Source of the DNA: Pedobacter nototheniae
Lineage (GTDB): Bacteria > Bacteroidota > Bacteroidia > Sphingobacteriales > Sphingobacteriaceae
Reading direction: 5' to 3'
NCBI RefSeq assembly: GCF_004335085.1
Contig: NZ_RQRS01000007.1
Span: 102,887 to 166,886, forward strand
DNA: 64,000 nt
The position numbers and the translations under genes are program-made. The notes beneath the pieces were generated by a model, which did not search any database, was not told where the DNA came from, and worked only from the letters and a program-made list of their open reading frames with translations. Every line of letters starts with the position of its first letter. Positions within the stretch are counted from its first letter, which is position 1. Positions 42,925-51,527 of the stretch are shown in pieces.

Positions 42925-44997
42925 ATGAAGATATATTTATCAATTGCCTTATTATTAACTGGTTTTATTGCATTTGGGCAGGCCCCGAAAGTAGATACAA
43001 CTAAAACAAATAACTTAAAGGATGTAGTGGTTACGGGGCAATTTGGTCCACAGTCTTTAAAAAATTCTGTGTATAACGTACGCACAATCAGTGCAGAAAA
43101 AATAGCATTAAGAGCGGCAACAAATGTACAGCAGATATTAAATACTGAGTTAGGTTTTCGTTTTAGCAATGATTTAACTTTAGGTGTAAGTGATGTACAA
43201 TTAATGGGAATGAGTGGTAGAAATATTAAAATACTACTGGATGGCGTACCCATGGTTGATCGTTCTGATGCACGAGAAAGTTTAGGCCAAATTGATGTTA
43301 ATACTATTGAGCGTATTGAAATTATAGAAGGGCCAATGTCTGTTGTTTACGGTACAGATGCATTGGCTGGCGTTGTAAACATTATTACTAAAGGTGCAGG
43401 TAAATCTTTATTAAACATTACGGCAAGGGTGCAAGAAGAAACCGCAGGCAAAGAGTATGAAGCTTTTAGTGATAAAGGAAATCACATACAAAATGTTGGT
43501 TTAAGCTGGCAAAATAAAGGTTGGAATGCTTTAGTTGGCTTTACACATAATGATTTCGGTGGATGGAACTTGGCTTCGAAAACTGCAACTATTGATGAAG
43601 TTAACTCAAACACTAACCGCTGGAAGCCAAAAGAACAATGGTTTGGCAATACAAAAATTGGATATAGAAACGATAACTTTAATATTTGGTACCGCCTGGA
43701 TGGTTTAAAAGAAACCATTGATGTTCGAAATGGAATAAACCCTAATAATTATAGAGGCCGACTTCAAACCTATACAACAAACCGTTATACGCAACAAGTT
43801 CAATCTGAATGGAAAGTTAATAACAAGCTTAGTTTTACTGGTATTGCTGGTTATACCGATTTGCAAAGAGGAACACGCACGGTAATACATGATTTTACCA
43901 ATAACACAGAGGAATTAACTACTGCAGCGGGCGAACAGGATGTTGCGAAGTTTAAATCTATTATTTTCAGATCTACAGCGCAATATATTTACAATCAATA
44001 TGTTTCCTTTCAACCTGGTTTTGAATTTAACCATGATGCAGCAAGTGGTGCAAGGATAACTGGATCACCAGTAATTAATGATTATGCTTTTTTCTTATCA
44101 TCTGAAATTAAACCCATTGAAGGCATTAATATCCGTCCGGGATTAAGGATTATTAAAAACTCCGTTTATAAAGCACCCGTTGTTCCATCCATAAATACCA
44201 AATTTAGCCTAAGTAAAAGTTTGGATTTCCGCCTTTCTTATGCTCGTGGCTTTAGATCACCAGCTTTACGTGAACTTTATTATGATTTTGTTGATGCCAG
44301 TCACAACATATATGGTAATCCTAATTTAAAAGCTGAACAATCAAACAGTTTTAATGCTTCGTTAGCATGGGCGGGTGTACAAGAAAAAGATATCCAATTC
44401 CGCTCTACACTATCTGGTTTTTACTCTAAATATAAGAATCGAATCATATTTGCTACCGACCCTGCAAATCCACAAATTACTACATTACTTAACGTATCGA
44501 AATCCAAAACAACAGGTGGAACTTTGGAAAACAGCTTGGTTTTCAAAAACATAATAGCCTCATTAGGTTTCTCATACATTGGCAATTACAATGAAATATT
44601 AGAAGACTCTCCTACACTTGATATTCCAGATTTTGTTTGGAGTGCTGAAATAAATGCAAGCGTCTCTTACAGTTTTCCTAAAATTAACGGAACCATAAGT
44701 GTTTTTTATAAATATGTAGGTAAAAAACCAAGCTACCAGTTAACTACTCTAAATAACGTGCAAACAGCAACATTAGGAGAAGTTGGTGCATACAACCTTG
44801 CTGATTTAATGATTAACAAGAAGTTATACAAAGGTTTAAATATTAATGCTGGTATAAAAAACTTATTTAATGTAACACAATTAACCAATACCTCAACCGC
44901 AACTGGTGGCGCACATAGCACGGGTGGTACTTCACTGCCTTATAACTACGGCCGATCTTACATTGTTGGTTTAACCTATAACTGGAGCAAATTTTAA
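42925..44997 (+). CDS. TonB-dependent outer membrane receptor, heme type
   Basis: The 690-residue protein has a signal peptide (MKIYLSIALLLTGFIAFGQ) and a TonB-box-like segment (LKDVVVTGQF). The plug has NVQQILNTELGFRFSNDLTLG, IKILLDGVPMVDRSD and IERIEIIEGPMSVVYGTDALAGVVNIITK. The barrel contains the region YARGFRSPALRELYYDF ... GNPNLKAEQSNSF and ends YIVGLTYNWSKF. The RAPxLRELY-like and NPNLKxE blocks are typical of heme and siderophore receptors. Because an HmuY-type protein gene follows after 30 bases, a role in heme capture (HmuR-like) is likely. It is divergent from an AraC regulator. Confidence 0.9.
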   Translation: MKIYLSIALLLTGFIAFGQAPKVDTTKTNNLKDVVVTGQFGPQSLKNSVYNVRTISAEKIALRAATNVQQILNTELGFRFSNDLTLGVSDVQLMGMSGRNIKILLDGVPMVDRSDARESLGQIDVNTIERIEIIEGPMSVVYGTDALAGVVNIITKGAGKSLLNITARVQEETAGKEYEAFSDKGNHIQNVGLSWQNKGWNALVGFTHNDFGGWNLASKTATIDEVNSNTNRWKPKEQWFGNTKIGYRNDNFNIWYRLDGLKETIDVRNGINPNNYRGRLQTYTTNRYTQQVQSEWKVNNKLSFTGIAGYTDLQRGTRTVIHDFTNNTEELTTAAGEQDVAKFKSIIFRSTAQYIYNQYVSFQPGFEFNHDAASGARITGSPVINDYAFFLSSEIKPIEGINIRPGLRIIKNSVYKAPVVPSINTKFSLSKSLDFRLSYARGFRSPALRELYYDFVDASHNIYGNPNLKAEQSNSFNASLAWAGVQEKDIQFRSTLSGFYSKYKNRIIFATDPANPQITTLLNVSKSKTTGGTLENSLVFKNIIASLGFSYIGNYNEILEDSPTLDIPDFVWSAEINASVSYSFPKINGTISVFYKYVGKKPSYQLTTLNNVQTATLGEVGAYNLADLMINKKLYKGLNINAGIKNLFNVTQLTNTSTATGGAHSTGGTSLPYNYGRSYIVGLTYNWSKF

Positions 44998-45027
44998 TAA
45001 ATCATCATAATACAAAAAAAAGGAAAC

Positions 45028-46113
45028 ATGAATAAATTTAACTCAATTATTGCTATGGCTATCGTTGCAGCCACATTTACAGCTTGTAAAAAAGATAGCA
45101 ACGAACCTGTTATTGTAGTCCCGCCTTCTGATGGTAGTACGCTAACTTTAAATGGATTAATTGGTGCTGAATTAGGCAGCAGTGCAGGTAACAGCGTATT
45201 TGTTGATTTGAGCAAGGATAAACAAACCTCAGTTGTCAGAGCATCATGGGATTTAGGTTTTTACAGTGGAGATGAATTTCGCGTGATCTTAAATAGTACT
45301 ATGGGAAGTGCTGCTGTTGCCCTTGAGAAAACAGATCTTAATCAAGTTACAGCTCAAGATACAATAAGTTTAGCACTAAATACGACACTTACTATTGGTC
45401 AAGGGGCTGGCACACTTACACATGTTGATCCTGTTTTAGGTACAAAATCTACTTACTTAGCAGGAACAGTGATCAAAGAAATCTCTGCAACTGATGCCAA
45501 TAATAAAGTTTACATTATCAATCGTGGAACAGCTGGCTCTACTGAAAACAGAGGTTGGCAAAAAGTGCGTATTTTACGTAATGCAAACGGTTATATTTTA
45601 CAATATGCTAAAATTAATGAAACCACATTTAAAACTCTAGCTATTGCTAAAGATGCCAATTATAACTTTAAAACAGTTTCATTCGTAAACGGTATTGTAA
45701 ATGCAGAACCGACAAAAGCTGACTGGGACATACAATGGGGATTAAATACTTACAGGGCAGCAACAGACAAACCTGCGCCACTTGATTTTGTACCCTATAC
45801 TTTTTCTGACTTCGTAGTAATAAACTTCATTGCAGGAGTTCAGGCTGGAGAAATACTTACTTCAACAGTAAGTTATGCCAATTTCAAAGAATCAGATATT
45901 GCCAATGTTGTTTTTAAATCAGAGCGTGATGTAATTGCCGGAAACTGGAGATTTACCTCTAACGGTCCGTTAGGAGTAAAATCAGATCGTTTTTATGTTA
46001 TTAAAGATGGCGCAGGAAACGTTTATAAACTAAAATTTGTAAGCTTTATTTCTAATGATGGTGGTACGCGTGGTAAACCAGTGATTGAATATAAATTAGT
46101 TAAAAAAGCCTAA
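45028..46113 (+). CDS. HmuY family heme-binding lipoprotein
   Basis: The 361-residue protein has a lipoprotein signal peptide (MNKFNSIIAMAIVAATFTACKKD, lipobox FTAC). It has the HmuY-type core: ASWDLGFYSGDEFRVILNST, then a second related part ADWDIQWGLNTYRAATDKPAPLD, and YVIKDGAGNVYKLKFVSFIS near the end. It is longer than the P. gingivalis protein (about 216 residues). HmuY-type proteins bind heme at the cell surface and pass it to their TonB receptor. The upstream receptor gene on the same strand, 30 bases away, fits this. Which residues would bind heme cannot be told. Confidence 0.85.
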   Translation: MNKFNSIIAMAIVAATFTACKKDSNEPVIVVPPSDGSTLTLNGLIGAELGSSAGNSVFVDLSKDKQTSVVRASWDLGFYSGDEFRVILNSTMGSAAVALEKTDLNQVTAQDTISLALNTTLTIGQGAGTLTHVDPVLGTKSTYLAGTVIKEISATDANNKVYIINRGTAGSTENRGWQKVRILRNANGYILQYAKINETTFKTLAIAKDANYNFKTVSFVNGIVNAEPTKADWDIQWGLNTYRAATDKPAPLDFVPYTFSDFVVINFIAGVQAGEILTSTVSYANFKESDIANVVFKSERDVIAGNWRFTSNGPLGVKSDRFYVIKDGAGNVYKLKFVSFISNDGGTRGKPVIEYKLVKKA

Positions 46114-46161
46114 GAGACATTAGCGCTCTTATTGAAAATATGTTTTGTTAGTTGGATAGAT

Positions 46162-46190
46162 GCTCCCCGCGATGGGGAGCTTTATCTTTT
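46162..46190 (+). terminator. Terminator after the HmuY gene
   Basis: A perfect 7-bp GC-rich stem GCTCCCC / GGGGAGC with a 5-base loop is followed by TTTATCTTTT, 48 bases after the stop. Confidence 0.75.
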
Positions 46191-46276
46191 AGGGCATATC
46201 AAAACATTCACTAGTGATATAATGCTTAGACAGAATTATAACGGCTGTAAAAGCAAGATATAAAGGCTATAAATGC

Positions 46277-46307
46277 AAAAAGGGTTCCGAATATCGGAAC
46301 CCTTTTT
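46277..46307. terminator. Bidirectional terminator between the HmuY and histone H1-like genes
   Basis: A perfect 14-bp stem AAAAAGGGTTCCGA / TCGGAACCCTTTTT (46277-46290 and 46294-46307) with a 3-base loop. It lies 19 bases after the stop of the minus-strand histone H1-like gene. Confidence 0.85.
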
Positions 46308-46325
46308 GTTTCTACTCGCGAAATA

Positions 46326-46505
46326 TTATTTTCCAGAGTTTTTCTTGTCAGTTACTTCTGCACGGATTTCTTGTGCTAAAACTTTAAGATCTTGCATTGC
46401 TTTACGCACACGAGTACCAGCAGCTGCGTTGCCAGCATTGTAAAATTTTTCTACATCTGCTTCGATAGCAGCAACTGCAGCTTTAACTTTTGAGAATTTT
46501 TCCAT
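46326..46505 (-). CDS. Histone H1-like (Hc1) DNA-binding protein
   Basis: This 59-residue gene runs on the minus strand from ATG at 46505 to TAA at 46326. The protein starts MEKFSKVKAAVAAIEADVEKF and continues with AAAGTRVRKAMQDLKVLAQE and the basic tail TDKKNSGK. It is a helical, Lys/Ala-rich protein matching the short Hc1/histone H1-like proteins found across Bacteroidota, which bind DNA without clear sequence preference. It has its own terminator directly downstream, which supports a real single-gene unit. The 172 bases upstream hold no other feature. Confidence 0.88.
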   Translation of the reverse strand: MEKFSKVKAAVAAIEADVEKFYNAGNAAAGTRVRKAMQDLKVLAQEIRAEVTDKKNSGK

Positions 46506-46677
46506 CGCTAATTGATGTTTTTAAGGTTTAAAAAATTTATTTTTTCAATAATACATATTTACCTTGAATTAACAAGAGAAACTTAATATTTATTTAGAAG
46601 AAGTTTTGCACATTTTTAAGCTGTTAACATGCCCCTATTACTACAATAACCGTATTTTTCAATTTTTCCAATTGAAA

Positions 46678-47283
46678 TTATTCACCAATTGTTGCCTCTT
46701 CTGCTAGCTGTTTTGATAAGTTTATTAAATTATCAAATGTGGCATTTGCGCTATTTACGCATTTATCATAATCGGCCTCTACAACGCTTTCATTCAATAT
46801 TGAAACAAATGTTTTCCATTTTGCACCTAATTCTTCTCCATAAACGCCATAATAACTAAGGCCAGCAGCATCATTTACAAAATTTGTATTCGCTAAAATA
46901 TGCTTCCTTATTACATTTCCACCTAATGTAGCCCCTTCAAGCACGTATAGGGCACCCAGAATTTCTGCCGTGCTATTACCTGGAACAAACATTTCAAAAT
47001 TTAAATCAGGGCGTGTATTGGTATCTATTTTCCAATATTGCAAATCCTTTTCCAGGGCTGGCAACTTTACTCTTTTGTCCATTTCTAACTTCGAAGCTAT
47101 TTCCTGGTTAAGCTGTTGAATTAGTTTAGGTTCTAATTCTTGATGAATAATGTAATTGATTGTTAACAGTTTTTTGTAGCCGTTTATACTCAAAGAATTG
47201 TTCATAATCTCATTAACAAACATTAAGGATTCTAATTGCTTGTGTTTTTCAGCGGTTTCTGTTCTTAATAAACTGGCGATCAT
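46678..47283 (-). CDS. bphO: Biliverdin-producing heme oxygenase
   Basis: Heme oxygenase opens heme to biliverdin, iron and CO. The 201-residue all-helical protein has the N-terminal region LRTETAEKHKQLESLMFV, where the His is the likely proximal heme ligand. It also has the distal-helix region ALYVLEGATLGGNVIRKHI, with the conserved GATLGG-type glycines. It is the third gene of a minus-strand set after the phytochrome and response regulator genes, so its product probably supplies the phytochrome chromophore. A hairpin lies between it and the response regulator gene. Confidence 0.93.
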   Translation of the reverse strand: MIASLLRTETAEKHKQLESLMFVNEIMNNSLSINGYKKLLTINYIIHQELEPKLIQQLNQEIASKLEMDKRVKLPALEKDLQYWKIDTNTRPDLNFEMFVPGNSTAEILGALYVLEGATLGGNVIRKHILANTNFVNDAAGLSYYGVYGEELGAKWKTFVSILNESVVEADYDKCVNSANATFDNLINLSKQLAEEATIGE

Positions 47284-47309
47284 ATTTAAATTTCAAACGG
47301 GGGTTTAAA

Positions 47310-47344
47310 AACAAAAGACTCGAATTTGGCTCGAATCTTTTGTT
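47310..47344. terminator. Hairpin between the response regulator and bphO genes
   Basis: AACAAAAGA (47310-47318) pairs with TCTTTTGTT (47336-47344), with CGA/TCG pairing inside. It may reduce transcription into bphO, though only about 26 bases remain between the hairpin and the bphO start for a separate promoter. Confidence 0.5.
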
Positions 47345-47361
47345 TAATATTTATAAAAAAA

Positions 47362-47781
47362 TTAATTTAATCTAAGGTGTTGGTTAAACCAAAAGTCGTG
47401 TACGGAGTGTACGCACTTTACAAGGTTATCATAACCATCGGGTTTGGTAAGGTATGCGTTGGCACCAAATTCTATTGATGCTTTTACATCGTCAGGGTTA
47501 TCAGATGTAGAAAATAAGATTACTGGGATAGATTTTAAATAAGGAATATCCCTTATAAACTTTAATAAATCCAATCCTGACAAGCCTGGTAAATTTAAAT
47601 CCAATAATATTAATTTGGGTTTCGTTTTACTTTCGGCAAAATTTTGAAGTTTAAGCAATGCTTCGGTTCCATCTTCTACAATACTAATGCTCAAAGTATC
47701 TTTAACCTCCTGTATGGCGCTCTGCATAAAAAATGCATAATCCACATCATCCTCTACATAAAATATATCCGGCGTTTTCAT
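47362..47781 (-). CDS. Single-domain response regulator (Rcp1-like)
   Basis: From the ATG at 47781 the protein has 139 residues: MKTPDIFYVEDDVDYAFF (acidic pocket), LILLDLNLPGLSG with the phospho-acceptor Asp, VILFSTSDNPDDV, and the conserved Lys in YLTKPDGYDNL. It has no output domain. A start at 47805 would overlap the phytochrome gene by 23 bases and adds an atypical N-terminus. It lies just after the phytochrome kinase gene, so it is the probable phosphotransfer partner, like Rcp1 with Cph1. Confidence 0.92.
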   Translation of the reverse strand: MKTPDIFYVEDDVDYAFFMQSAIQEVKDTLSISIVEDGTEALLKLQNFAESKTKPKLILLDLNLPGLSGLDLLKFIRDIPYLKSIPVILFSTSDNPDDVKASIEFGANAYLTKPDGYDNLVKCVHSVHDFWFNQHLRLN

Positions 47782-47782
47782 T

Positions 47783-49996
47783 TTATCTATTTTTAAAAGC
47801 CACATAAAAGGTAGAACCTTCGTTTAGTTTACTATCAAACCAAACTCTGCTATTGTGGCGCTCTACAACTCTTTTTACTATGGCTAATCCCACTCCTGTT
47901 CCTTCAATCTCTTTAACATTATCCATGCGTTTAAACAACTCAAACACACGGTCATAGTAACGATTATCAATTCCTATACCATTATCTTTAATACTGTAAA
48001 TTGTTTCTCCATTAGCTATATACGCAGAAACTTCAATACATGGTTTTTCAACCATTAGGGAGTATTTAACCGCATTTCCAATTAAATTTGTAAACACTTG
48101 AGCAATCATAGTCTTATCACCTTTAATATCTGGTAATTGACCTAAAATCAGTTCTGCATTACCTGCTTTATAGGCAGCCCACACTTCTGCGCAAACCTCA
48201 TTAATAAGATTTTGCATATTAATGGTTTCAAAACTAATATCAGAACGGCCTACTCTTGCCAAATTTAAGATTTCCTTAATCAAAAAATTCATTTTATCCG
48301 CTCCCGTTAAAATACGACCGAGCATTTTCCTGCCACCCTCATCAATACTTTTATTTTTTAACAGCAGTTCTGTATAGGTTTTGATAGAAGTTAATGGTGT
48401 TCTTAAATCATGAGAAATGGTGTAACTAAAAGTATCAAGTTCCTCATAAGCAGCTTGTAGCTTTTCATTTAGCTGTCTTATTTCATTAGCCTTTTTATTT
48501 ACATCTGTAATAATAATCTCGCGGATGCGTAACACTGAAGCAATTTCTTCAGGTAGCCAACGCTCTGAAGTATTGTTTACAACCTCAGACCATGTTTCAA
48601 AAGATTTTCTTGGTGAAAGATTTAACAACCCATTTTCTGAAGGAGTTACTGGTTTCTCTGGATCTCCGGCCCAATTTACTGATGAAATTTGCTCAGGCTT
48701 AAACCAAATAATTAATTCTGAAAGCTCTTTACTTAAGGTACAAGCTAATATTCCTGATGCTACAGTTTTATATTTTTTAGCAGGTAAAAATATTTCTGAT
48801 AAGCGATGGGTATAATAGATAGACTCATCATTTGATGATTTTATCCAGGCCGCGAGGTCCAAAATATCATTATCTGCTGGTACATTTCCTAATGTTTTTA
48901 AGGTATTTTCGAATATTACAGCTACACCCGTTGCTTGGGTAACATCTAAAATGGTACGGGTATGGCTGGTAATGGCTTCTAATAAATACTTATCACGATT
49001 TAAATGTTCTGTTAGTACGGCTGCAGTATCCTTAAATTGTTCTATAATTTCTGCATCCTCTTCTTCCTGGCGATATTCAAGTGCTGAAGAGAGTATTTGT
49101 CCGATTAATTTAGAGCCTTCTCTTGCCTTATAATCAATAAATTTAGGACTATAATTATGGCAGGCAATTAAGCCCCAAAGCTCACCGTTTAATATTAATG
49201 AAATACTGAAACTGGAATAAACGCCCATATTCTTTAAATATTGAATATGGATTGGTGAAACCGCCCTCAAACTCCCGTTTGTTAAATCAAGGGGTGTATT
49301 TTCTTTAAAAGTTAAAATTGGAGCATCTTCTGTATTTACGTCAGCAATAAGCCTGGTTAAGTTAAGTTTATACAACTCACGGGCTTGCTTTGGTATATCT
49401 GATGCTGGGTAGTGCAAGCCAAAAAAAGGTTCTAAATCATCCTCTTTTTCTTCTGCAACAACTTCTCCATGCCCATCATACAAAAATTTATAGATCATAA
49501 TCCGATCATAATTGATCAGCTTTTTAACCTCTACCGCTGCACTTTTAAGCAATTCTGCAATATTTTTATTGGCCAACATTGCTGCTGCTGATCTGCCTAC
49601 AGAACTTTGAATATCATATTGAAGCGTTACAGGTTCAAACTCCAGCAACCAATCATTGGTGGATGAAGAAATAATCAGGTAAAACGGCTTTCCATCTATT
49701 TCAATTGGGTGTGGCGTTATCGCATCAAAGCTTTTTCTGATAATGCCTAGCCTCAATAAATCTTCAATATTAAAATCCGGCTCTTGCTTACTTAAAAAAG
49801 TATTTAAGGTTTCGAGCGGCTTTTCTAGTAAATCTTTAGCGGTTTTGTAAATGAATTGAGATACGTTTTCACTCACGTAACTAATGTTATAGCTTGCTTT
49901 ATCAACAGCGATTAAGAAACCATGCGACTGAACTTTTCCTGGTATATGGATTGGCTCTTTATCACAGTTGGTAAGATCTACAGAAAATTTATTCAT
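47783..49996 (-). CDS. bphP: Bacteriophytochrome histidine kinase
   Basis: From ATG 49996 the 737-residue protein begins MNKFSVDLTNCDKEPIHIPG. Cys11 matches the biliverdin-attaching cysteine of bacteriophytochromes such as DrBphP (Cys24). Next come a PAS domain, a GAF domain with YKFLYDGHGEVVAEE and the PASDIP motif, a PHY domain, and HisKA with FSYTISHDLRTPLTS (His near residue 528). The HATPase domain has NLIGNAVKYS, IKDNGIGID and GTGVGLAIVKRVVERH. It senses red and far-red light with biliverdin and phosphorylates a response regulator. A start at 50014 lies inside the predicted -7 element, so 49996 is preferred. Confidence 0.95.
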   Translation of the reverse strand: MNKFSVDLTNCDKEPIHIPGKVQSHGFLIAVDKASYNISYVSENVSQFIYKTAKDLLEKPLETLNTFLSKQEPDFNIEDLLRLGIIRKSFDAITPHPIEIDGKPFYLIISSSTNDWLLEFEPVTLQYDIQSSVGRSAAAMLANKNIAELLKSAAVEVKKLINYDRIMIYKFLYDGHGEVVAEEKEDDLEPFFGLHYPASDIPKQARELYKLNLTRLIADVNTEDAPILTFKENTPLDLTNGSLRAVSPIHIQYLKNMGVYSSFSISLILNGELWGLIACHNYSPKFIDYKAREGSKLIGQILSSALEYRQEEEDAEIIEQFKDTAAVLTEHLNRDKYLLEAITSHTRTILDVTQATGVAVIFENTLKTLGNVPADNDILDLAAWIKSSNDESIYYTHRLSEIFLPAKKYKTVASGILACTLSKELSELIIWFKPEQISSVNWAGDPEKPVTPSENGLLNLSPRKSFETWSEVVNNTSERWLPEEIASVLRIREIIITDVNKKANEIRQLNEKLQAAYEELDTFSYTISHDLRTPLTSIKTYTELLLKNKSIDEGGRKMLGRILTGADKMNFLIKEILNLARVGRSDISFETINMQNLINEVCAEVWAAYKAGNAELILGQLPDIKGDKTMIAQVFTNLIGNAVKYSLMVEKPCIEVSAYIANGETIYSIKDNGIGIDNRYYDRVFELFKRMDNVKEIEGTGVGLAIVKRVVERHNSRVWFDSKLNEGSTFYVAFKNR

Positions 49997-50013
49997 ATTA
50001 AGAATTAGTAACA

Positions 50014-50021
50014 CAAAAATA
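50014..50021 (-). promoter_or_regulatory. TAnnTTTG -7 element of the bphP unit
   Basis: TATTTTTG on the minus strand matches the consensus exactly, 17 bases upstream of the ATG at 49996. It overlaps the alternative ATG at 50014. Confidence 0.5.
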
Positions 50022-50101
50022 TAAGATTTGTTTAGGTATTAAAACTTATTTTCACTCCCAAAAAGTTTAATTAATTGAGTTTTCTAAGTTGGATTTTATT
50101 A

Positions 50102-50109
50102 TATCTTTG
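50102..50109 (+). promoter_or_regulatory. TAnnTTTG -7 element of the divergent response regulator gene
   Basis: TATCTTTG is an exact match, 19 bases upstream of the TTG start at 50129. Together with the bphP element it makes a divergent promoter pair about 80 bases apart. Confidence 0.5.
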
Positions 50110-50128
50110 CTGAAAATTAAAACATCCC

Positions 50129-50494
50129 TTGGCTAAGAAAACGATTTTAGTGGTTGAAGATAACCATGCAATTTTAGATGTAATTACTTTAATCCTTGAA
50201 AGCGAAGCCTTTAACGTTATTGGTTTAAACAAGGGTACAGATTTTATTAACCACGTTGGTGATGTAAAACCTAACGTGATTATTATGGATATTATGCTGC
50301 CTGATGTTGATGGCAGAATTTTGCTTAAGGATTTACGTAACGACCCGACCCTAGCGCACATCCCTGTTTTAATGATTTCTGCCCGTTACAACTCCAACAA
50401 CTACATGCTTGATGATGTTGCTGCTAATGATTTTATGGCTAAGCCTTTTAATATAGATGAGTTGATGGATAAAATTTACGCTCTATTAAAATAG
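50129..50494 (+). CDS. Single-domain response regulator (divergent from bphP)
   Basis: The 121-residue protein begins at a TTG codon and reads MAKKTILVVEDNHAILDV. It has the phospho-acceptor Asp in IIMDIMLPDVDG, VLMISARYNSNN, and FMAKPFNIDEL with the conserved Lys. No output domain is present. It is divergent from the phytochrome operon, which already contains another response regulator, so it may compete for phosphate or serve another kinase. No in-frame ATG would keep the N-terminal strand, which supports the TTG start. Confidence 0.9.
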   Translation: MAKKTILVVEDNHAILDVITLILESEAFNVIGLNKGTDFINHVGDVKPNVIIMDIMLPDVDGRILLKDLRNDPTLAHIPVLMISARYNSNNYMLDDVAANDFMAKPFNIDELMDKIYALLK

Positions 50495-50502
50495 AGTTAT
50501 CA

Positions 50503-51309
50503 TTAATCTGCCATTCCTGGTAATTTAATTCCACTGGTTTTTAAATTCTCTAATAATTCCTTTTGAAAGTTAAATTTGGTATCTGTAAAACCATGAGCTT
50601 TTACCCAAACATTTAACGTTACCTTAAAGCCACTATCATCCAAAACTGAAACGCCTATTCTACGTTCGGGCGATTTTAAGCAATCTTTAAACTCATCAAC
50701 AGTTTTATTAAAAACTGCAACAACCTTATCATAGTCAATACCGTAGCTAAATTTCATTTCAATATCCAGTCTTCTACTCCCTTTGGTACTAATATTTATA
50801 ATTACCTCGTTAGATAGTTTACTATTTGGAATAACTACCGTACGGTTATCAAATGTTGTAACAATGGTATAAAATATTTGTATTGAAGTTACCGTGCCTT
50901 CCTGCCCTTGAGCAATAATATTATCGCCTACCAAAAAAGGTTTTAACAATAAGATTAATACACCACTGGCAAAATTTTGCAACGTACCAGATAGTGCCAA
51001 GCCCGCAGCAACACCTATACCGCCTATAAGAACGGTTAAAAATGTAAGTTGCAAGCCAATTACCTGTGTGGCGGTAAGCACCAGAATAATTTTTAAGGTT
51101 ATTAATATTAAGCTGGTTAAAAATGGACGTAAAGATGGATTTACATCTTTTTTATGCATGCCAGATTGTAGCCACTTTCCAATTAACTTTATTACCCAGA
51201 AACCAACAATAAGTAAACCTAAACCGAGTAAAATTGATGGTCCTCTATCTATTATCCAATCATAAGCTTTATCATAAAAATGGCTAACGTTATTTGTATC
51301 TGCTATCAT
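50503..51309 (-). CDS. Small-conductance mechanosensitive channel (MscS family)
   Basis: The 268-residue inner membrane protein has three N-terminal membrane helices. The third is the pore helix, GGIGVAAGLALSGTLQNFASGVLILLLKPF, rich in Gly and Ala as in MscS TM3. The beta domain follows (VGDNIIAQGQEGTVTSIQIFYT, VVIPNSKLSNEVIINIS) and then a C-terminal alpha/beta domain. It opens on membrane tension to release solutes under osmotic downshock. Length is close to E. coli MscS (286). It is convergent with the response regulator gene, with 8 bases between stops. Confidence 0.93.
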   Translation of the reverse strand: MIADTNNVSHFYDKAYDWIIDRGPSILLGLGLLIVGFWVIKLIGKWLQSGMHKKDVNPSLRPFLTSLILITLKIILVLTATQVIGLQLTFLTVLIGGIGVAAGLALSGTLQNFASGVLILLLKPFLVGDNIIAQGQEGTVTSIQIFYTIVTTFDNRTVVIPNSKLSNEVIINISTKGSRRLDIEMKFSYGIDYDKVVAVFNKTVDEFKDCLKSPERRIGVSVLDDSGFKVTLNVWVKAHGFTDTKFNFQKELLENLKTSGIKLPGMAD

Positions 51310-51333
51310 ATAAAAGGGATGTTTGTTTCTTAA

Positions 51334-51486
51334 TTAGGGCTTTTTATGTTTGGAAGGTTGATCTTTACTTACACTTACTTTTTTAGCATCCTTGGCTGAT
51401 GTTGTTTTATCATCTGCTCCTTTTGCCTTTGCATTTTTAGGGGCAGTAGCTTTATTTTCTTCTGCTGAGGTTTTTGAATTTTTCAT
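51334..51486 (-). CDS. Small Lys/Ala-rich protein, 50 residues
   Basis: The protein reads MKNSKTSAEENKATAPKNAK and continues in the same Lys/Ala/Ser/Thr-rich style to a basic end (SKHKKP). It looks disordered and has no recognisable domain. A longer frame starting at 51546 would overlap the upstream SpoIIAA-like gene and adds a hydrophobic N-terminus, so the ATG at 51486 is preferred. It lies between the SpoIIAA-like gene and the mscS-type gene on the same strand and may be co-transcribed. It could bind nucleic acid, but this is only suggested by charge. Confidence 0.55.
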   Translation of the reverse strand: MKNSKTSAEENKATAPKNAKAKGADDKTTSAKDAKKVSVSKDQPSKHKKP

Positions 51487-51527
51487 GATGAATATTTTAA
51501 ATAATCTGTATAAAAAATAATAACTTA

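Noticed and set aside
50014..50016. Upstream ATG as the phytochrome start
   Set aside because: It overlaps an exact TAnnTTTG element. The ATG at 49996 keeps the chromophore cysteine and gives a normal N-terminus.
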